Below are positions 27,521 to 39,525 of a DNA stretch of 64,000 nt, piece after piece. This DNA is from Sarcophilus harrisii. Its lineage: Eukaryota > Chordata > Mammalia > Dasyuromorphia > Dasyuridae. The notes under the pieces were generated by a model, which saw only the letters and a program-made list of their open reading frames with translations, was not told the origin of the DNA and made no database searches. A program made the position numbers and the translations under genes. The first letter of the stretch is position 1; every line of letters starts with the position of its first letter. The stretch covers positions 437,243,106 to 437,307,105 of the forward strand of contig NC_045428.1 in the NCBI RefSeq assembly GCF_902635505.1, given 5' to 3'.

Positions 27521-30500
27521 GTAAGTTTTTGCTATACTGAGATATTAGTGAGTTTGGCTTAAAACATTTTTATCCTTTTTTTTTTAAGTTAAAATATATT
27601 TTTCTTAAAGTTGAATAAATTTCTCTTGAGGCTTAAGAATATGCAAAGTGCTACACAGAGTGTGGAATTACATGTAATTTATAGTCTGAGGTCAAGTGGC
27701 TCTCAGAAATTTGAGATAAGCATTTACAAGAATAAGGGAGCAGCAGCTGCCTTCCCTCTATGACTGCATGGACTAAAGGCTGCTGTCTGGTTCTGTCTTT
27801 CAATTCTAAGGTTAAAGGTCATGCTCAAGTACTTCATTCCTTATTTCACAAAATGATTTTACTGGGAAAGTCTTTAGAACAAGAGAAGAGCCAGCTCAGG
27901 GTGAAATTCTCTTAAGAGCCCAGAGGAAAAGAAGACATGAGAGATCTTTTCATTGAGCTGGGTTAGGCTGAGCAGGGCAATGAGAGAGAGTTAATTTAGA
28001 TCTACTCTCTTCACCAGAAGCATGGGTGGAAAGAGATGAAGAGGTTATGGGACCTAGTGGAGAAAAGATAGGGAAAATAATGCATACTTTGGAGGAAAAA
28101 GAAAGAGGTCAGAGTCCTTGTGATTCAGAGGATGACATAGACACCTGGTTAATGCCAAATATTTCAGGAGCTAAATCCCTATTCTTTAGTCTATCCTTTC
28201 TTCATCTTTAGGAGAGCTTGAAATAAATAAAGAGGTGATTGGTGAAAAGGAAAGTCTAATCCTAACCACAGAGGATTCCAAATGATGATCTAAGGTTAGG
28301 GAAGGGTCTTGTTTTTTATCATAGAGCAAAGCACAGTAGGGCGTGCATGTGCGCGCACACACACACACACATACACACACACACCAATCTTTGTTTTGGG
28401 CAACTAAGAGTGGTTCTGTTAAATAATAATTCCAGTATTAATTTAATGGGGCAGCTAGATGGCACAATGGATAGGACATAGGGCTTGAAATTAGAAAGAT
28501 CCATCTTCATGAATTCAATTGGCTTCAGACATTTGCTAGTTATATGACCCTGAGCAAGTCACTTAACTCTACTTGTCTCAGTTTCCTCATCTGTAAAATG
28601 AGCAAATGTCAAACCACTCCAATATTTTTACCAATAAGACCCAAAAATAGTCACAAAGAGGTTAACATAACTGAAAAAGACTAAGCAACAAAATTAACTT
28701 AATTTAATAGAGCTTTAAGGTATGCAAAATACTTTGCTTACAACCATTTTATGAAGAAAATAATAGAGAATAGGGAATCAATAATTAATTTCATAAATAA
28801 AGGAAACTTCTATCAATGGAGGCTAGCACCTTTTCTGTAACTTTTATGGTCAAATTTTCTTTCTTTCTTTTTTTTTTTTTAATAGCCTTTTATTTACAGG
28901 TTATATGCATGGGTAACTTTACAGCATTAACAATTGGAACAATTGGAACAACCTCTTGTTCCAATTTTTCACCTCTTACCCCCCACCCCCTCCCCTAGAT
29001 GGCAGGATGACCAGTAGATGTTAAATACATTAAAATATAAATTAGATACACAATAAGTATACATGACCAAAACGTTATTTTGCTGTACAAAAAGAATCAG
29101 ACTCTGAAATATTGTACAATTAGCTTGTGAAGGAAATAAAAAATGCAGGTGGACATAAATATAGGGATTGGGAATTCAATGTAATGGTTTTGTGGTCAAA
29201 TTTTCATAAATCTTAGAGATTAGCTTTGATCAGAGAGGTTGTGATTTTTCTAGCTATTATAAGCCAAATATAGGACTTAAGTCCAGGTCTTACTGCTTCC
29301 AAAATGAGCTCTTTCCTCACTATACCATACAGCTTTTCAGATGTGAGGGCAATCTGAATATATTAGTCACTGAATTGATAACCAGGGTTAATTTGGCTGA
29401 TCTAGCTAGCTAACTCAGTGTTCTCTTCTACAACTTATTCTGTATGAAAGGAAGTCCATGTAGAAATGAAACCTTCCCTGACAACTGCCCTTCGGTCAAG
29501 GGGATGCAAATGGCTCTGTTCCCTTCCTAAGCTATTTCCAAGGTCCAAGAAGGCGATGGTACCAATATCCTCATTTTACAGACAAGGAATGCGCGCGCTG
29601 TGGCTCACAGGTATTTAGCTATTTATCTATCACACTCAGTAGTGTCAAAGCTGTGTTTTGAACCCAGGTTACCTGCAGCCAAGTTCAATTCTTTTGACAA
29701 TAGTGGGCTAACTCTGAATTTGGAATCAAAGAACCTGGGTTCAAATCCTCTTAAGAGCCTACACGTAGTAAATAGAAAAATCAGGATTTGACAGAACACA
29801 TCCCTCTCTGTGCTTTAGTTTTCAGGTCAACCCTCTAGTCAACAAACATGAGTGGCTCCCTATTACCTCCAAGATAAAAATAAAAAATGCTCCATTTGGT
29901 ATTCAAGGGTTTTCATAACATGCTCCCTGCCTTCACCTCTTGTCCTCCATTTTTTTAGTCTTCTCACACCTTACTCCCTAACAGCTAGTGACACTCTGGT
30001 TGTTCCATGAATGAGACACACTGAATCTCAGGTCTGGGCATTTGCTCTGACTATACCCTATTCCTGGGATGTTCTCCTTCTTCCATTCCAATTATTGACC
30101 TCCCAATTAAAATGTAAACTTTCCCCAACCACTAAATTCCAATGCCTTCCCTCTGTTAATTATCTCTTATTTATAATGCACATAGTTTGCTTTGTATAAT
30201 TGTTTACATGCTATCTCCCTCATTGGACTATAAGCTCCTTGAGAACAGGGACTGTATTTTGTTTCTTTTAGTATCCAAAAAACTCAGCTGCGGCATCTAG
30301 AATTATAGCAGGTGCTTACTACATGTTTCTTTCTTTCTTTTTTGGGGGGGTGGGTGGGAGTGAGGCAATTGGGTTGCCTACACTCACACAGCTAGTAAGT
30401 GTTAAGTATCTGTGACTGAATTTGAACTCAGGTCCTCCTGATTTCATGACTGATGCTCTATCGAGTCATTTCTTGAATTGAACTGAATCTGTAAAATGAA

Positions 30501-33500
30501 GGGATGAACTGAATTGCGCTAATGTGTCTTCAAACTCTAAATCTTTGTATGATTCATGCTTTCAGTAAGTATTACAAAATCGGGGCAGGGCTTGATAAAG
30601 AATTAATGTTAGTAGATTTATGCCATGTTTAATATGTATTGGACTACTTGCCATCTAGGGGAGAGCATGGGGGAAGGGGAGGAGAAATTGGAACGCAAGG
30701 TTTTGCAAGGGCTAATATTGAAGAATTGTCCTTGCATATATTTTGAAAAATAAAAGGCGGTTTAAAGTTAATTTTTTTTTAAAAAAGAATTAATGTTAGT
30801 TCATTCTACAAAGACAAAAATCATAGGTTGGTAGAGCTGAGAAATTTCAGAAATCAACTAATTCAAGACTGTCAGACTGAAATAGGCACAGTCATACATT
30901 CCATAAAGATCACAAAAGGTAACATAACTTAGAAAACCATAGATTAACATTATTTATGTTCTTTGGTATTTATAAATTTTTGTTAAATGTTTTCTAATAA
31001 CCATATATTTAACACCTCTGATCTAGTCTACATCCCTCATTAGATAGATGGAGAAATTAAAATCCTGAGAAAACATGGCAAATCAATGACAAAAGTAGTA
31101 CTAAAACCCTTGACTCCCAGTTCTCATTCCAGTAATCTTTCCATTGTATTATTTTGTTTTTCTTTGTCATGTTCTAATGGAAAGAATAATAACCTTAAGG
31201 CCAGGATACATGCATTCTAGTTCTAGTCTCATGTTATGACTTCCATTTATATAATACTTTTAAAATAAGTTCACTGGTATATTTTGTTTTTATATCATCT
31301 TTATTTCCAAATATATTCCTCTAATATATCCCAAATATTTCCCCTAATCAGAGAGTAATACCTTTGAACAAATAATTTTTTAAAATTGTAAATGCAAAGA
31401 ATTCAACAAAATCAATCACTATATTAATGGAGTCTGACAGCATGTGTAATGTTCCTAATCTATAGTCTCCTACTTCAAAAAAAGATTGGTGATCATTATA
31501 ATTATTCAGCGTTCAGTTTCATTTTTGGTTTTACAATTTACATTGTTATAACCACTGTGTATATATTTTTCTGGTTTTGCTTACTTTATTTTATATCAGA
31601 TCATGTAAGGTTTCTATGCTCCTCATATTCTATTATATTCATAATTCTTTGGATGCAGTAATATTCCACTATATTCATAATTCATAAATTTCTTAACCAT
31701 TCCCTACCCAATGGACATCTCGTTTCTAATTCTTTGTTTTTACAAATAGTGCTTTTGGGTGTCTATATATATGCACATATATGTATGCATATTTATATAT
31801 CTGCATCTGTAAACCATCTATCTTTAATTTCCTTCTTGTGTATGTGTACCAGCACATATACAAAGAGTCTGGACATTTTAGTCACTTTCTTAGTATAATT
31901 CAAGTCTCTTTCCAGAATGATTAAATTCACAGTTCAACCAACAATATATTCATGTGTATATATATATATTTTAACAACCCTTCTAACACTGAATACTCCC
32001 TTATTTTGTCAGTTTTACCAATTTGCAGGATATGAAGTGAAACCTCAGAGTAGTTTTGATTTGCATTATCTTATTACAGCATTTAACAATAAAAGGGAAT
32101 CTCAAGGCTGGTAAAGTTGAGGATTTATTTATTCTTTCAATGAAAACTTAGTGAGCATTCTTGCATATTTTACCATATCAGAAGCCAGTGGAGATTATAC
32201 AATTATGAAATTTAGAGCTAGAAGTAACATCATGAAACATCTGTTTCAAATTCTTCTTTTATCAAATGTGAACAGCCCTTGCCCTCAATGGATTTACAAC
32301 TCTATGGTGGGAAATAAGATATGTACACCAATGACTTCAATACAAGATGGGATGTGAGAAAGGTCCTAAGAGTAGTGCCAATAAAGTGGCATAGGAATAC
32401 AAGGGAGGAGGGAAGCTCCTGGTTGGGTGATCAAAGAAGACTGGGACTTAAAAGGTACAGAGAGTTCTGAGAGTGGGGGAGGGGATTTCAGGCACCGAAC
32501 TGACAAAGAACAAGGCATTTCCAGGCCATCATGAGTTTCCAGTTTAGCTGAAACCCAGAGAGCCTTGAATTTGGAATTTTCATAAAAACTCATATTGTAA
32601 TAACTATCTCTGCATGAATATGTCCACATATTTCTGTATATTTCAATATATGTAAACAGGTAATATCACCAGAGCAACTTTAAATACGTGACTTTTTCCT
32701 GTATTTGACTGAAATGTCCTGGAAAGCAAGGGAGGGGAAAAAAACCCTCCTGATTGATTGATTGGAAACCTGAAGTGAAGGGTAAAAATCCAGTTTCTAA
32801 GGAAATCAAAACTGGTAAATTTGGTTAAGCTATGTTGAGTAATAGCCAGTAGGTGGCAGGCCAGGATCAGTATTGGTCTCTGACCTGGCTAGTGACTTCA
32901 ACACAAGTTCTTTTAACTAACATTTCAGTTCAGAACCAGACTGGCTCAGAACATGATAACAATAATATAGCCCTTACTCTGCACTAGGTACTATGCTAAT
33001 AAAAGGCTAAAGTTATATAGGGCTTGATAAATTTACAATTATTTTTGGCATCTTATCTTTTTTGACACTTGAAGCAAGGCTGTAAGGTAGCCAGTTCAAA
33101 TATTATTATTCCCATTTTTATTTATGAAAACACACACACGGATGAACAAGTACCTAGGTATTTAAAGAATTGTTTAAGTTTGAAGAGAGGGAGATTATGT
33201 TTGTCTGTCAGAGGATCAGAGAAGATTTCCTGTAGAAGAAAATCCAGATGAGAAACTAGAACAATGAAGGGTATGGAGGCAGCATGGTAAAATGAAAATA
33301 GTTTTGGACTTGCACTCAGGAAAGCATTGGGTTCAATCTTGCCTCAATTTATTAATTGTATGATTCAAGGTAAGTCATTTATTCTCTCTGGGTATCAGTT
33401 TCCTCATCTGTGAAATGAAAAGATTGTTCAGGATGGCCTCCTAGGTCCCTTCTAGCTCTGGATCTATGACTCTGTGATGTAAGAATTGGTTGAAAGAACT

Positions 33501-36500
33501 AGGCATGTTAAGCTTGAAGATAAGAAAAATTTGAAGGAGATCTATACTCACCCATATACATATATGTATATGTGTTTTTATATGTACACGTGTGTGTATG
33601 TAGGATAGCTGAAGACCTTTCAGATGAAAGAGGGATTTGCTTGGTTCCTGAGAGTAGAAGCAAGAACAAAGAATTTATAAAATTTACAGAGTTCCTTTTA
33701 GGTTTGCTATCAGGGAAGACTTCCTAGTATTTATAGCTATCCAAAAGGGGAATAGACTGTCTCATGAGTTGTTCGTTAAAGACCATTTTTAGATGACCAT
33801 TAATGGAATATTATCCTAAGAATTACTTTCATGTATGGATTGAACTAGTTGTCAAATTGAGGCTCCTTCCAGTTCTAAATTCTGTGATTTTGTGAAGGAG
33901 ATGGCATTTAAGCTAGGCCTTAGGTAGGAATTTGATCAGTGGAAATGAAGAAAAGGGAATCAGTACATTCTAAGAGAGAAAGGGTTGCTGTGGGCAAAGA
34001 AAGAAAGGCCAAAATGTCCTAGATAAGAAGTTATAACCCTGGGTTACAACAGTTTATTAGTTCTCTTGTACCTATTTTGATTTATTGTCACTTCCACTGT
34101 TAGCAACACCATCAGAACTCAGGACTTTCCAGGACTTGAGGGTGAGATGGGATAGTGTTAAGGTATCTGGGGCAGCTCATAAAGATTTAGAAATTTGCAG
34201 AAATCAGAATATTCTTAGGTCATTTTGGATAACATCTTGCTTTACTGGTACCAAATTTAAAAGAAAGTCTCCAGTGGCAGATTTATAGGAGGAGATTAAT
34301 AGGAAACATATAGGAAGATTAGATAAAATGGGTTGAGATCTCAATCTTTGGAAGGAGTACCACCTAATGAAATTTCCTATTCATATAAAGAAAGCAAAAT
34401 AACTTGAGAGATTCTATGTCTGTTTTCTCAAGGAGTTGTGGTTAAACTAATATATATGCCTACAACAATTTTCTCACGGGGCCCCTATACTGCCAGTGTC
34501 CTTCTTTATCCTACCACTATCCCCCTCTTCTTTTCTGTGCCCTTTCTATACCTTTCGTTTTTTTTTTAGATAAGAATAATCCCTATAGTTCCTATCTCTC
34601 ATTTCTTTCACCTGTTTCCTTATTTGAAAAGTTTTTTTTCTCCCTCTCTCCTTTCATTCCTCCCTTCCTCCCTTCTTTCCTCCCTTTCTTCCTCCCTTCC
34701 TTCCTTCCTCCCTCCCCTCCATTTTTCCTTCCTTCCTTCCTCTCTTTCTTTCTTTTGTTCTTTCTTTCTTCCTCCTTTTCCTCTTCTTCCTCTTCCTCCT
34801 CCTTCTTTCTTCTTCTTCTTCCTCCTTCTTGCTTGCTTCTTCTTTTCTTCTTCTTCCTCCTTTTTTTCCCTCTTTATTTTATTTACCTCTCACTGCTCTG
34901 TGATACCCTCCTTTTCTCTTGGAATCTTCTTTGCTGTCTCTTTAGAGATTTTCTCTGCTACTGTCCTACCTAGTCCCAACATGAATCCTCTCTTTTCTTC
35001 AAGCAACTTAAAGGAGTTCTGGTTTGAGAACAACTGACACCTAAGAGGGAGGGAAAGTGTCCTCTTAGAGATTCCTCTGGGGAACAGACAGTTATATTAA
35101 GAATAGTCCTAGACTGAGTCAATAGACTGGATTTTGATCCTAGGTCTGGTAATAACTCAGTATGACCTTGGACAAGACATTCTCCATGAACCTCAGTTTC
35201 CCCATCTATAAAATAAAGAATTGAGTGAAATAATCTTGAAGGTATTTTTTCAGCCTCAGTGATTCTATGATCCTCTGACTGGATTGAACCAAATTCTACT
35301 TCTGCCAATAACTTGGGAGAGTACAATGGAAAAGAGCTTTGGTTCTGGAATTAAAGTTTAAATTCCTGATCTCAGTTTCCTCATGTGTAAAATAACACTG
35401 TGCTAAATAATTTCTAAGCACTTTTTAAGCTCTAGTACTCTATAATTTAGTAACACTACCTCTCAAGACTTCTTTAGCCCGAGAGAACTTTGTAACAGGT
35501 GATTGCTCCTTTTTCCACTCTAGCCCCCAGACATTGCTGCCACCAGATGTTTGGTAACAAGACAAGCTAAAATGGTGACTGCCATTTGTTTTAGTCTGTG
35601 ACAGCCAACCAGTGCTAGGGAATGAAAGTGGAGTTAAGTGCCAAAATAAAGGGCTTAAAAGGACACACATACATATCCTTTTACACATACATACACACAT
35701 ACTCAGATGAACACATTTTCAACCCTTGATAAATATTAACAAAGAGATATGTTAACCAGTACAAGAGAGGATCAAGAAAAGAAAGGAAATAGATGGAAGG
35801 ATGAAGGAAGCAAAACCAAAGTAGGATTTGAGAAAAAGGAGAGTGGACTCCCAAATATGGAAATTTACATCATTGACCAATCTGAGGCTTGAAGAAGGGA
35901 GGGGAAAGGAAGGAAATTCATTTTAGTCTACCTTGAAACACACAGAGGAAAGTGGAGCTTCTCAAGAACCCTGTTATCCAGTGTAAGCCACCACTAGAGT
36001 CCTTCAGAGAGAGGCTGCTTCAGAAAAGTTTCAAGTGTCCTCCTGTTTCTTGCCTTCTGAATGGGTGAAGGAGCAGCTGGAAGGAAGGATGTGATTTGGA
36101 ACTGAAGATGAAAATAAAATTTTAAAAAAGAAAAAATCCTGAAACCATTTGAAGCCAAATCACTTCCTTCACACCAAAGTATCTTTAATCAGCAACCAGG
36201 GTTAGCTAGATACAGAAAGGGCTTGGCTCTTCCATACCATATGCACCCTGCATCTCCACTGAATCTTCATCTAGCCCACACATTCAAGGACAGCAAAGTC
36301 TAGTTCAAATAAATCCAGTCCTTCACACAATGGTTGATAGCCAGTGCTACCTATACATTTTGTATTCCCACATTGTACTTTGTGCTAAACAGGAAGAGTA
36401 GCAAATGATAGGGACAAAGCTTCCATTCTATATAGGTTTATCTTACTTTCTTAGTAACTTCTTCTTGAGCAGGTTGCATATAAACTGTAGAAGAAATAGG

Positions 36501-37204
36501 GATAAGAAAAGCAGCCATCCACCAAAAAAGGAAACATGTGGGAGGAAGTTTGTTCAGGAAGGATATTTTTATTATGAAGTTTTATAAATACACATCTTTT
36601 GATGTCCCCAGAGTCAGCTTTTCATGGCAGGTAGGTGTTTATTTTAGGTCCTCTGGAGTCATAATGTAATCTCAGAATTTGAGGAAATGGAGTATGTGCA
36701 ATTTTCAAATCCTGCCTGAGTAAAATACACGGGTCTGTAATTAAAAGTTTGCACACAGAATCTTATTTTTTAAATGCACAAGTGAAGCCATCTATTTAAA
36801 GGAACCTGCGGTTAATCCTTTTAATAATTCTCTCGAAAATCACCCCAAATTTATCCTTTTTTTTTGTTAACTTCTCTTTGATAATCTATTGTACTCCCTC
36901 ATTCCACCCCGTTTTGCATAAATGAGGCAACCTGTATTAACAACCACAAGAATGGAGTTGTTAATGATCTTTAGTCTTAAGTGGCCCTCATTTTTCCCCC
37001 ACCTCTTTTTTTTCCAAAGATCTTAAATTTGAGTTCAGATAAAAAGCCAGAGTTTTTGTGCTGCCGTTCCAGCTAAAGGACACCTCAAGTTCTCTAAACT
37101 TAAAAAAAAAAAGGAAATAAATTGAATTGTTTTGTTCTCTGTTCTGCCGGTACATTATGTCTTAACATATCCAACCTAGCCCCCACTTTTCTAATCAAGC
37201 ACTT

Positions 37205-37243
<39 letters not shown>

Positions 37244-38644
37244 CTCTCCCCTCCCAGGTGCAAACTGTGTCATAGAGCCACGGAAGGGCTGGCCAGGCCA
37301 GTTGCCTCAGGGCAAATATGAAAAATTCCTGCGATTTCACTTCTATTGATTCTGTCTTTTAAAGTTGGGGGCAACTTGCTCCCAGCGAAGCATGAATCTG
37401 GGATATCTTTGGAAAGGGCGGGCATGGCCGAGGGACTAGGGTGCAATTCTTCTGGGAGGAGGGAAGCGGGCTTTAGTTCAAAGGGCCTGAAAATTAAAGC
37501 TGGAAATAGGTTTTCTTGCAGTTAATCATCTGCATTGCCCTTTGGCTGTCTGATTCTAGAAATGAAAACTGCCACTTGGGATCACAGGTTCCTGGGGTGT
37601 TTATTTGCTAAAGGGAATAGAGGCCCCATGTTTGATCAGATACTTCAGGATGGTATGCCGAGGTCAGACTTTATCCCGGGCCCTATTCCTCTTGGAACAG
37701 AATTAAATCCATATAATTCTGGAGTAGGGACTCTTTTGCCCCGAAATTAACCCCCCCCCAACTCCCCAGCTTGGTCCCCAACCTCCCCCAATCGCCCCCT
37801 ATGAAGCGGCTTTGAAAAGGTCTAACGTGTTGAGAGCTTCTTATCTGGTCTGTGCTCCCAGGCAAGCCATAAATTCCGGGTCCTCTCTCCCTGGCTGTAA
37901 CGCCTGAAGGTCTGAGGACTCTACCATAGCCCCCCTCCCCCTTCCCCTCATTCCTTATAACAGACTCCCTCTCCCCCTGGAGCGAACTGAAACCACTGGA
38001 GGAAGAAGGAAAGAGAGATCTAGGATATTTTAAGAGATAAGAGCATCCGTTACCGAAAATGTTCCCTCTTTGCAATTCCCTCTCTATTCAGCCTCTTCTT
38101 CCTCCTCCACCACGCCTTCCTAACCCCGCTCCATCCCCAGCCCTTTCTCTCAACTCCAACCCTTCCTTCCCTCCAGCCTCAGTCGACTCTTCCACGATTG
38201 ATGCCCCGGGGAAACAGATTAAAGCCAGTCTGGGGGGGAGTCGCGGGTTGGGAGCCGGTGGCTCAGCTAACTTGCCGCCTATGTCTTTCAGGGAAAGAAG
38301 GGATCCTGAGGTGCCACCCAGACTTAGCTGGCCGGGAGTTGCAGCAGGGAACGCTGACCCCAGAGTCCCAGCGGGAGCAGAGAGGGGCAGGCCTAAGTAA
38401 CCTGGGCCCGGAGGAAAGACGCCGGCTGGGCCAGCTCAACTGCGAGTACAAGGCACGTTTTGGTTTCCCCTTCGTGATCGCGGCGCGGCTCAGCGACAAG
38501 GCGACTGTGATGAGGGAGCTAGAGCGCAGGCTGCACAATCAGCCTACCCAGGAGCTGCGTGCTGCACTGGAGGAGGTGCGCAAGATCTGCCACCTCCGCT
38601 TGGAAGACATCCTGCGGTCCCGAGAGGACCCCGCCAAACTATAG
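27346..38644 (+). CDS. URAD: URAD, OHCU decarboxylase (two exons, complete, 175 aa)
   Basis: The CDS is 27346-27520 joined to 38292-38644. URAD (2-oxo-4-hydroxy-4-carboxy-5-ureidoimidazoline decarboxylase) performs the third step from urate to S-allantoin, after uricase and HIU hydrolase, in peroxisomes. The protein begins MDIQLVNSMDFGEFVDVLGN and ends in AKL, an accepted PTS1 variant. His67 in HPDLAG and Glu87 in SQREQ fall at the catalytic positions known for the family, and FGFPF (115-119) is the other signature. Length is 175, against about 173 in human. The start is the first ATG in frame and matches the human N-terminus. The single intron is 10.8 kb. The gene is also called PRHOXNB because it sits beside CDX2, as it does here. 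No frame damage is seen, so it looks functional. Confidence 0.96.
28355..28690 (+). mobile_element. (CA)n and a marsupial CORE-SINE in the URAD intron
   Basis: The CA repeat is 28355-28384. The SINE (28447-28690) opens ggggcagctagatggcacaa, has atatgaccctgagcaagtca, and ends near atagtcacaaagaggttaac. Positions 27530-28350 show no recognisable repeat. Confidence 0.85.
28870..29200 (-). mobile_element. L1-like LINE 3'UTR, antisense
   Basis: This is the reverse complement of the 3'UTR at about 870-1190: aatagccttttatttacagg, caattggaacaacctcttgt, ccctagatggcaggatgacc, then agcttgtgaaggaaataaaa. The poly(T) at 28870 marks its poly(A) end. Confidence 0.75.
29560..29800. repeat. Antisense MIR then a sense SINE piece
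   Basis: Positions 29560-29680 are an antisense MIR (cctcattttacagacaagga, then gttttgaacccaggttacc). Positions 29700-29790 are a sense SINE piece (aatttggaatcaaagaacct, then gggttcaaatcctc). Positions 29200-29560 show nothing recognisable. Confidence 0.55.
29830..30330 (+). mobile_element. L2 LINE 3' end
   Basis: The text tggctccctattacctccaa, gcatttgctctgactatac, ttggactataagctccttga and gaacagggactgtattttg, then agcaggtgcttactacat, gives the ordered L2 3' blocks. Confidence 0.8.
30335..30480 (-). mobile_element. Antisense marsupial SINE
   Basis: After tttctttctttcttttttgg it reads acactcacacagctagtaag, then gaactcaggtcctcctgatt and tgactgatgctctatcgagt. It inserted at or near the L2 end. 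Confidence 0.75.
30570..30790 (+). mobile_element. Related LINE 3'UTR end with poly(A)
   Basis: The text ttaatatgtattggactact, tgccatctaggggagagc, aattggaacgcaaggttttg, then gaaaaataaaaggcgg matches the pattern of the 600-1195 element, but as a distinct subfamily. Confidence 0.6.
30870..31025 (-). mobile_element. hAT-like non-autonomous transposon copy
   Basis: The text gtcagactgaaataggcaca, then accatagattaacattattt and ttttgttaaatgttttctaa, ends ttaacacctctg. It has the block order of the copies at 14885-15230 and, in reverse, 1944-2105. Confidence 0.5.
31290..32090 (-). mobile_element. L1-like ORF2 3' region, antisense
   Basis: Read in reverse this is the ORF2 C-terminal part. + strand blocks are tttctggttttgcttacttt, accattccctacccaatgg, tcacagttcaaccaacaata and tgaagtgaaacctcagagta. 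It reaches further upstream in ORF2 than the other copies. Confidence 0.6.
32940..33480. repeat. Antisense MIR-type piece, then a sense SINE
   Basis: Positions 32945-33130 carry cttactctgcactaggtact and cttgataaatttacaat. Positions 33275-33480 are a sense SINE (atggaggcagcatggtaaaa, cagtttcctcatctgtgaaa, then gtcccttctagctctggatc). Positions 32090-32940 show only scattered old repeat text. Confidence 0.6.
33485..33900 (+). mobile_element. CR1/L3-type LINE 3' end
   Basis: The text ctatcagggaagacttccta, agctatccaaaaggggaata, gatgaccattaatggaat and aggctccttccagttctaaa ends ttctgtgattttgtga, the ATTCTGTGATT signature of CR1-like termini. It is an old copy with an internal TA/TG-rich insertion near 33560-33600. 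Confidence 0.65.
33900..34560. other. URAD intron, no recognisable feature
   Basis: I see no gene and no repeat family here beyond scattered AT-rich text. Confidence 0.4.
34620..34890 (+). repeat. (CCTT)n/(CTT)n pyrimidine tract
   Basis: This is about 250 bases of nearly pure C and T, in ccttcc, tttctt and cttctt units. The apparent Ser/Leu/Phe-rich ORF across it is an artefact. Confidence 0.95.
35095..35450 (+). repeat. Two sense SINE/MIR fragments
   Basis: Positions 35095-35285 read agtatgaccttggacaagac, then cctcagtttccccatctata and gtgattctatgatcc. Positions 35305-35450 repeat the theme with gatctcagtttcctcatgtg. Confidence 0.6.
35450..36610. other. URAD intron, unique sequence
   Basis: I recognise no repeat family or gene here. 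A short alternating CA/TA stretch lies near 35665-35700. Confidence 0.45.
36610..37180. promoter_or_regulatory. Repeat-free block, candidate conserved non-coding element
   Basis: The block is free of recognisable mobile elements and rich in homeobox- and TCF-like cores: ctgtaattaaaagtttgc, ctctttgataatctattg, gttttgcataaatgaggc and gttgttaatgatctttag. It lies in the URAD intron, 14 kb upstream of CDX2. Conservation is inferred from appearance only. Confidence 0.3.
37205..37240 (+). repeat. (TA)n microsatellite
   Basis: This is a pure alternating TA run of about 34 bases in the URAD intron. Confidence 0.95.
37240..38290. other. URAD intron, GC-richer end without repeats
   Basis: There are no recognisable mobile elements and no extra exon that I can support. 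Several open frames here lack homology cues and are treated as chance. Confidence 0.45.
38292..38644 (+). CDS. URAD: URAD exon 2 (coding)
   Basis: The acceptor is tctttcag. The exon encodes GKEGILRCHPDLAGRELQQG through to REDPAKL and stops at TAG. It is much more GC-rich than exon 1 and its surroundings. It holds both catalytic residues and the peroxisomal C-terminus. No AATAAA is seen in the next 500 bases, so the 3' end is undefined. Confidence 0.96.
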
Positions 38645-38999
38645 AATCCTAAAGGGGCGGGAGTAGGAGGGAGTGGAGGGGGGTGTCAGTGCGAGGAGGG
38701 CAATGGAGGAGTCTAACTTCAAGCTAGAAAATAACAACCCTCTTCATCAGAATGGCATGCCTTGCCTAAGTGTCTATCCAAAAACAGGATGTGAACTAGC
38801 AGGTGGTGAAAGTGTGCGCAAGCATGGATTGAATTGGGCAGTCGAGGGAACTAGCCAGACACATGCAGCACTTTAATTCAATGGGTTACCATAGTTTGAA
38901 ATTTAGGTGAGTTTTGCACGGAATTAACCCAGTTTATAAATAATGCGTGGAAACAAGAGGCAGCATGTTTTTAGTAGAGACCTGTCTTCAGAGTCTAGA

Positions 39000-39375
39000 A
39001 GTCCTCATCTGAACTCTCAAACATCTTTATTTAATATACATGCCTGACTGTGTGACCTTGGGCAGCTCACGAAACCTCTCTATAAGACTATAAATTGCAG
39101 TGGTGGCTGATCTTCGTTGATAGACAAATTTCTCTCACTGAGAGTTCTCTACATTAATGTCTGAACAGTTTCTAAAAGTGCCATAAATGCTTATATAGTC
39201 CCTTTAAGAAAAACCATGCAAGGTAGGTGGTAGATATTTGTTACCTTTTTTTTTTTTTTTTTTAAGCAGATGAGCATGCTGAGGGTTAGTGAGTTTGAGC
39301 CACACGGTTAGTAAATAAGAGGGATGGGACAAGGGACAGAGCCACTACCCAGGGGTCTCAATTCTCCTTCACTTT
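39000..39375. repeat. Sense SINE then antisense MIR
   Basis: Positions 39000-39175 are the marsupial SINE with the 'ataagactataaattgcag' tail. Positions 39180-39375 are an antisense MIR (agcagatgagcatgctgagg, then agtgagtttgagccacacgg) split by a T-run near 39247-39265. Confidence 0.65.
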
Positions 39376-39481
39376 GAGCTTGTTGACACCAGACCCTACA
39401 AATGAAGCTTTTATCTTATCATGTATTTACTAATCTGCTCCCAGTAACCCTGGAGCAAAAATGAGACTTGAAGTGGGGGGA

Positions 39482-39482
<1 letters not shown>

Positions 39483-39525
<43 letters not shown>
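39483..39525 (+). repeat. (TA)n microsatellite
   Basis: This is a pure TA run of about 40 bases. Confidence 0.95.

Noticed and set aside
28026-28211. Acidic 61-codon frame (MERDEEVMGPSGEKIGKIMH...)
   Set aside because: It is short, has no recognisable family, and is flanked by no convincing splice sites. It is most likely chance within the URAD intron.
34624-35037. 137-codon Ser/Leu/Phe-rich open frame
   Set aside because: It is produced by the pyrimidine tract in the URAD intron, and the composition explains it fully.
38059-38538. Frames overlapping URAD exon 2, including one on the minus strand
   Set aside because: They are shadows of the real exon, and they cross its splice acceptor or run antisense without any recognisable protein.
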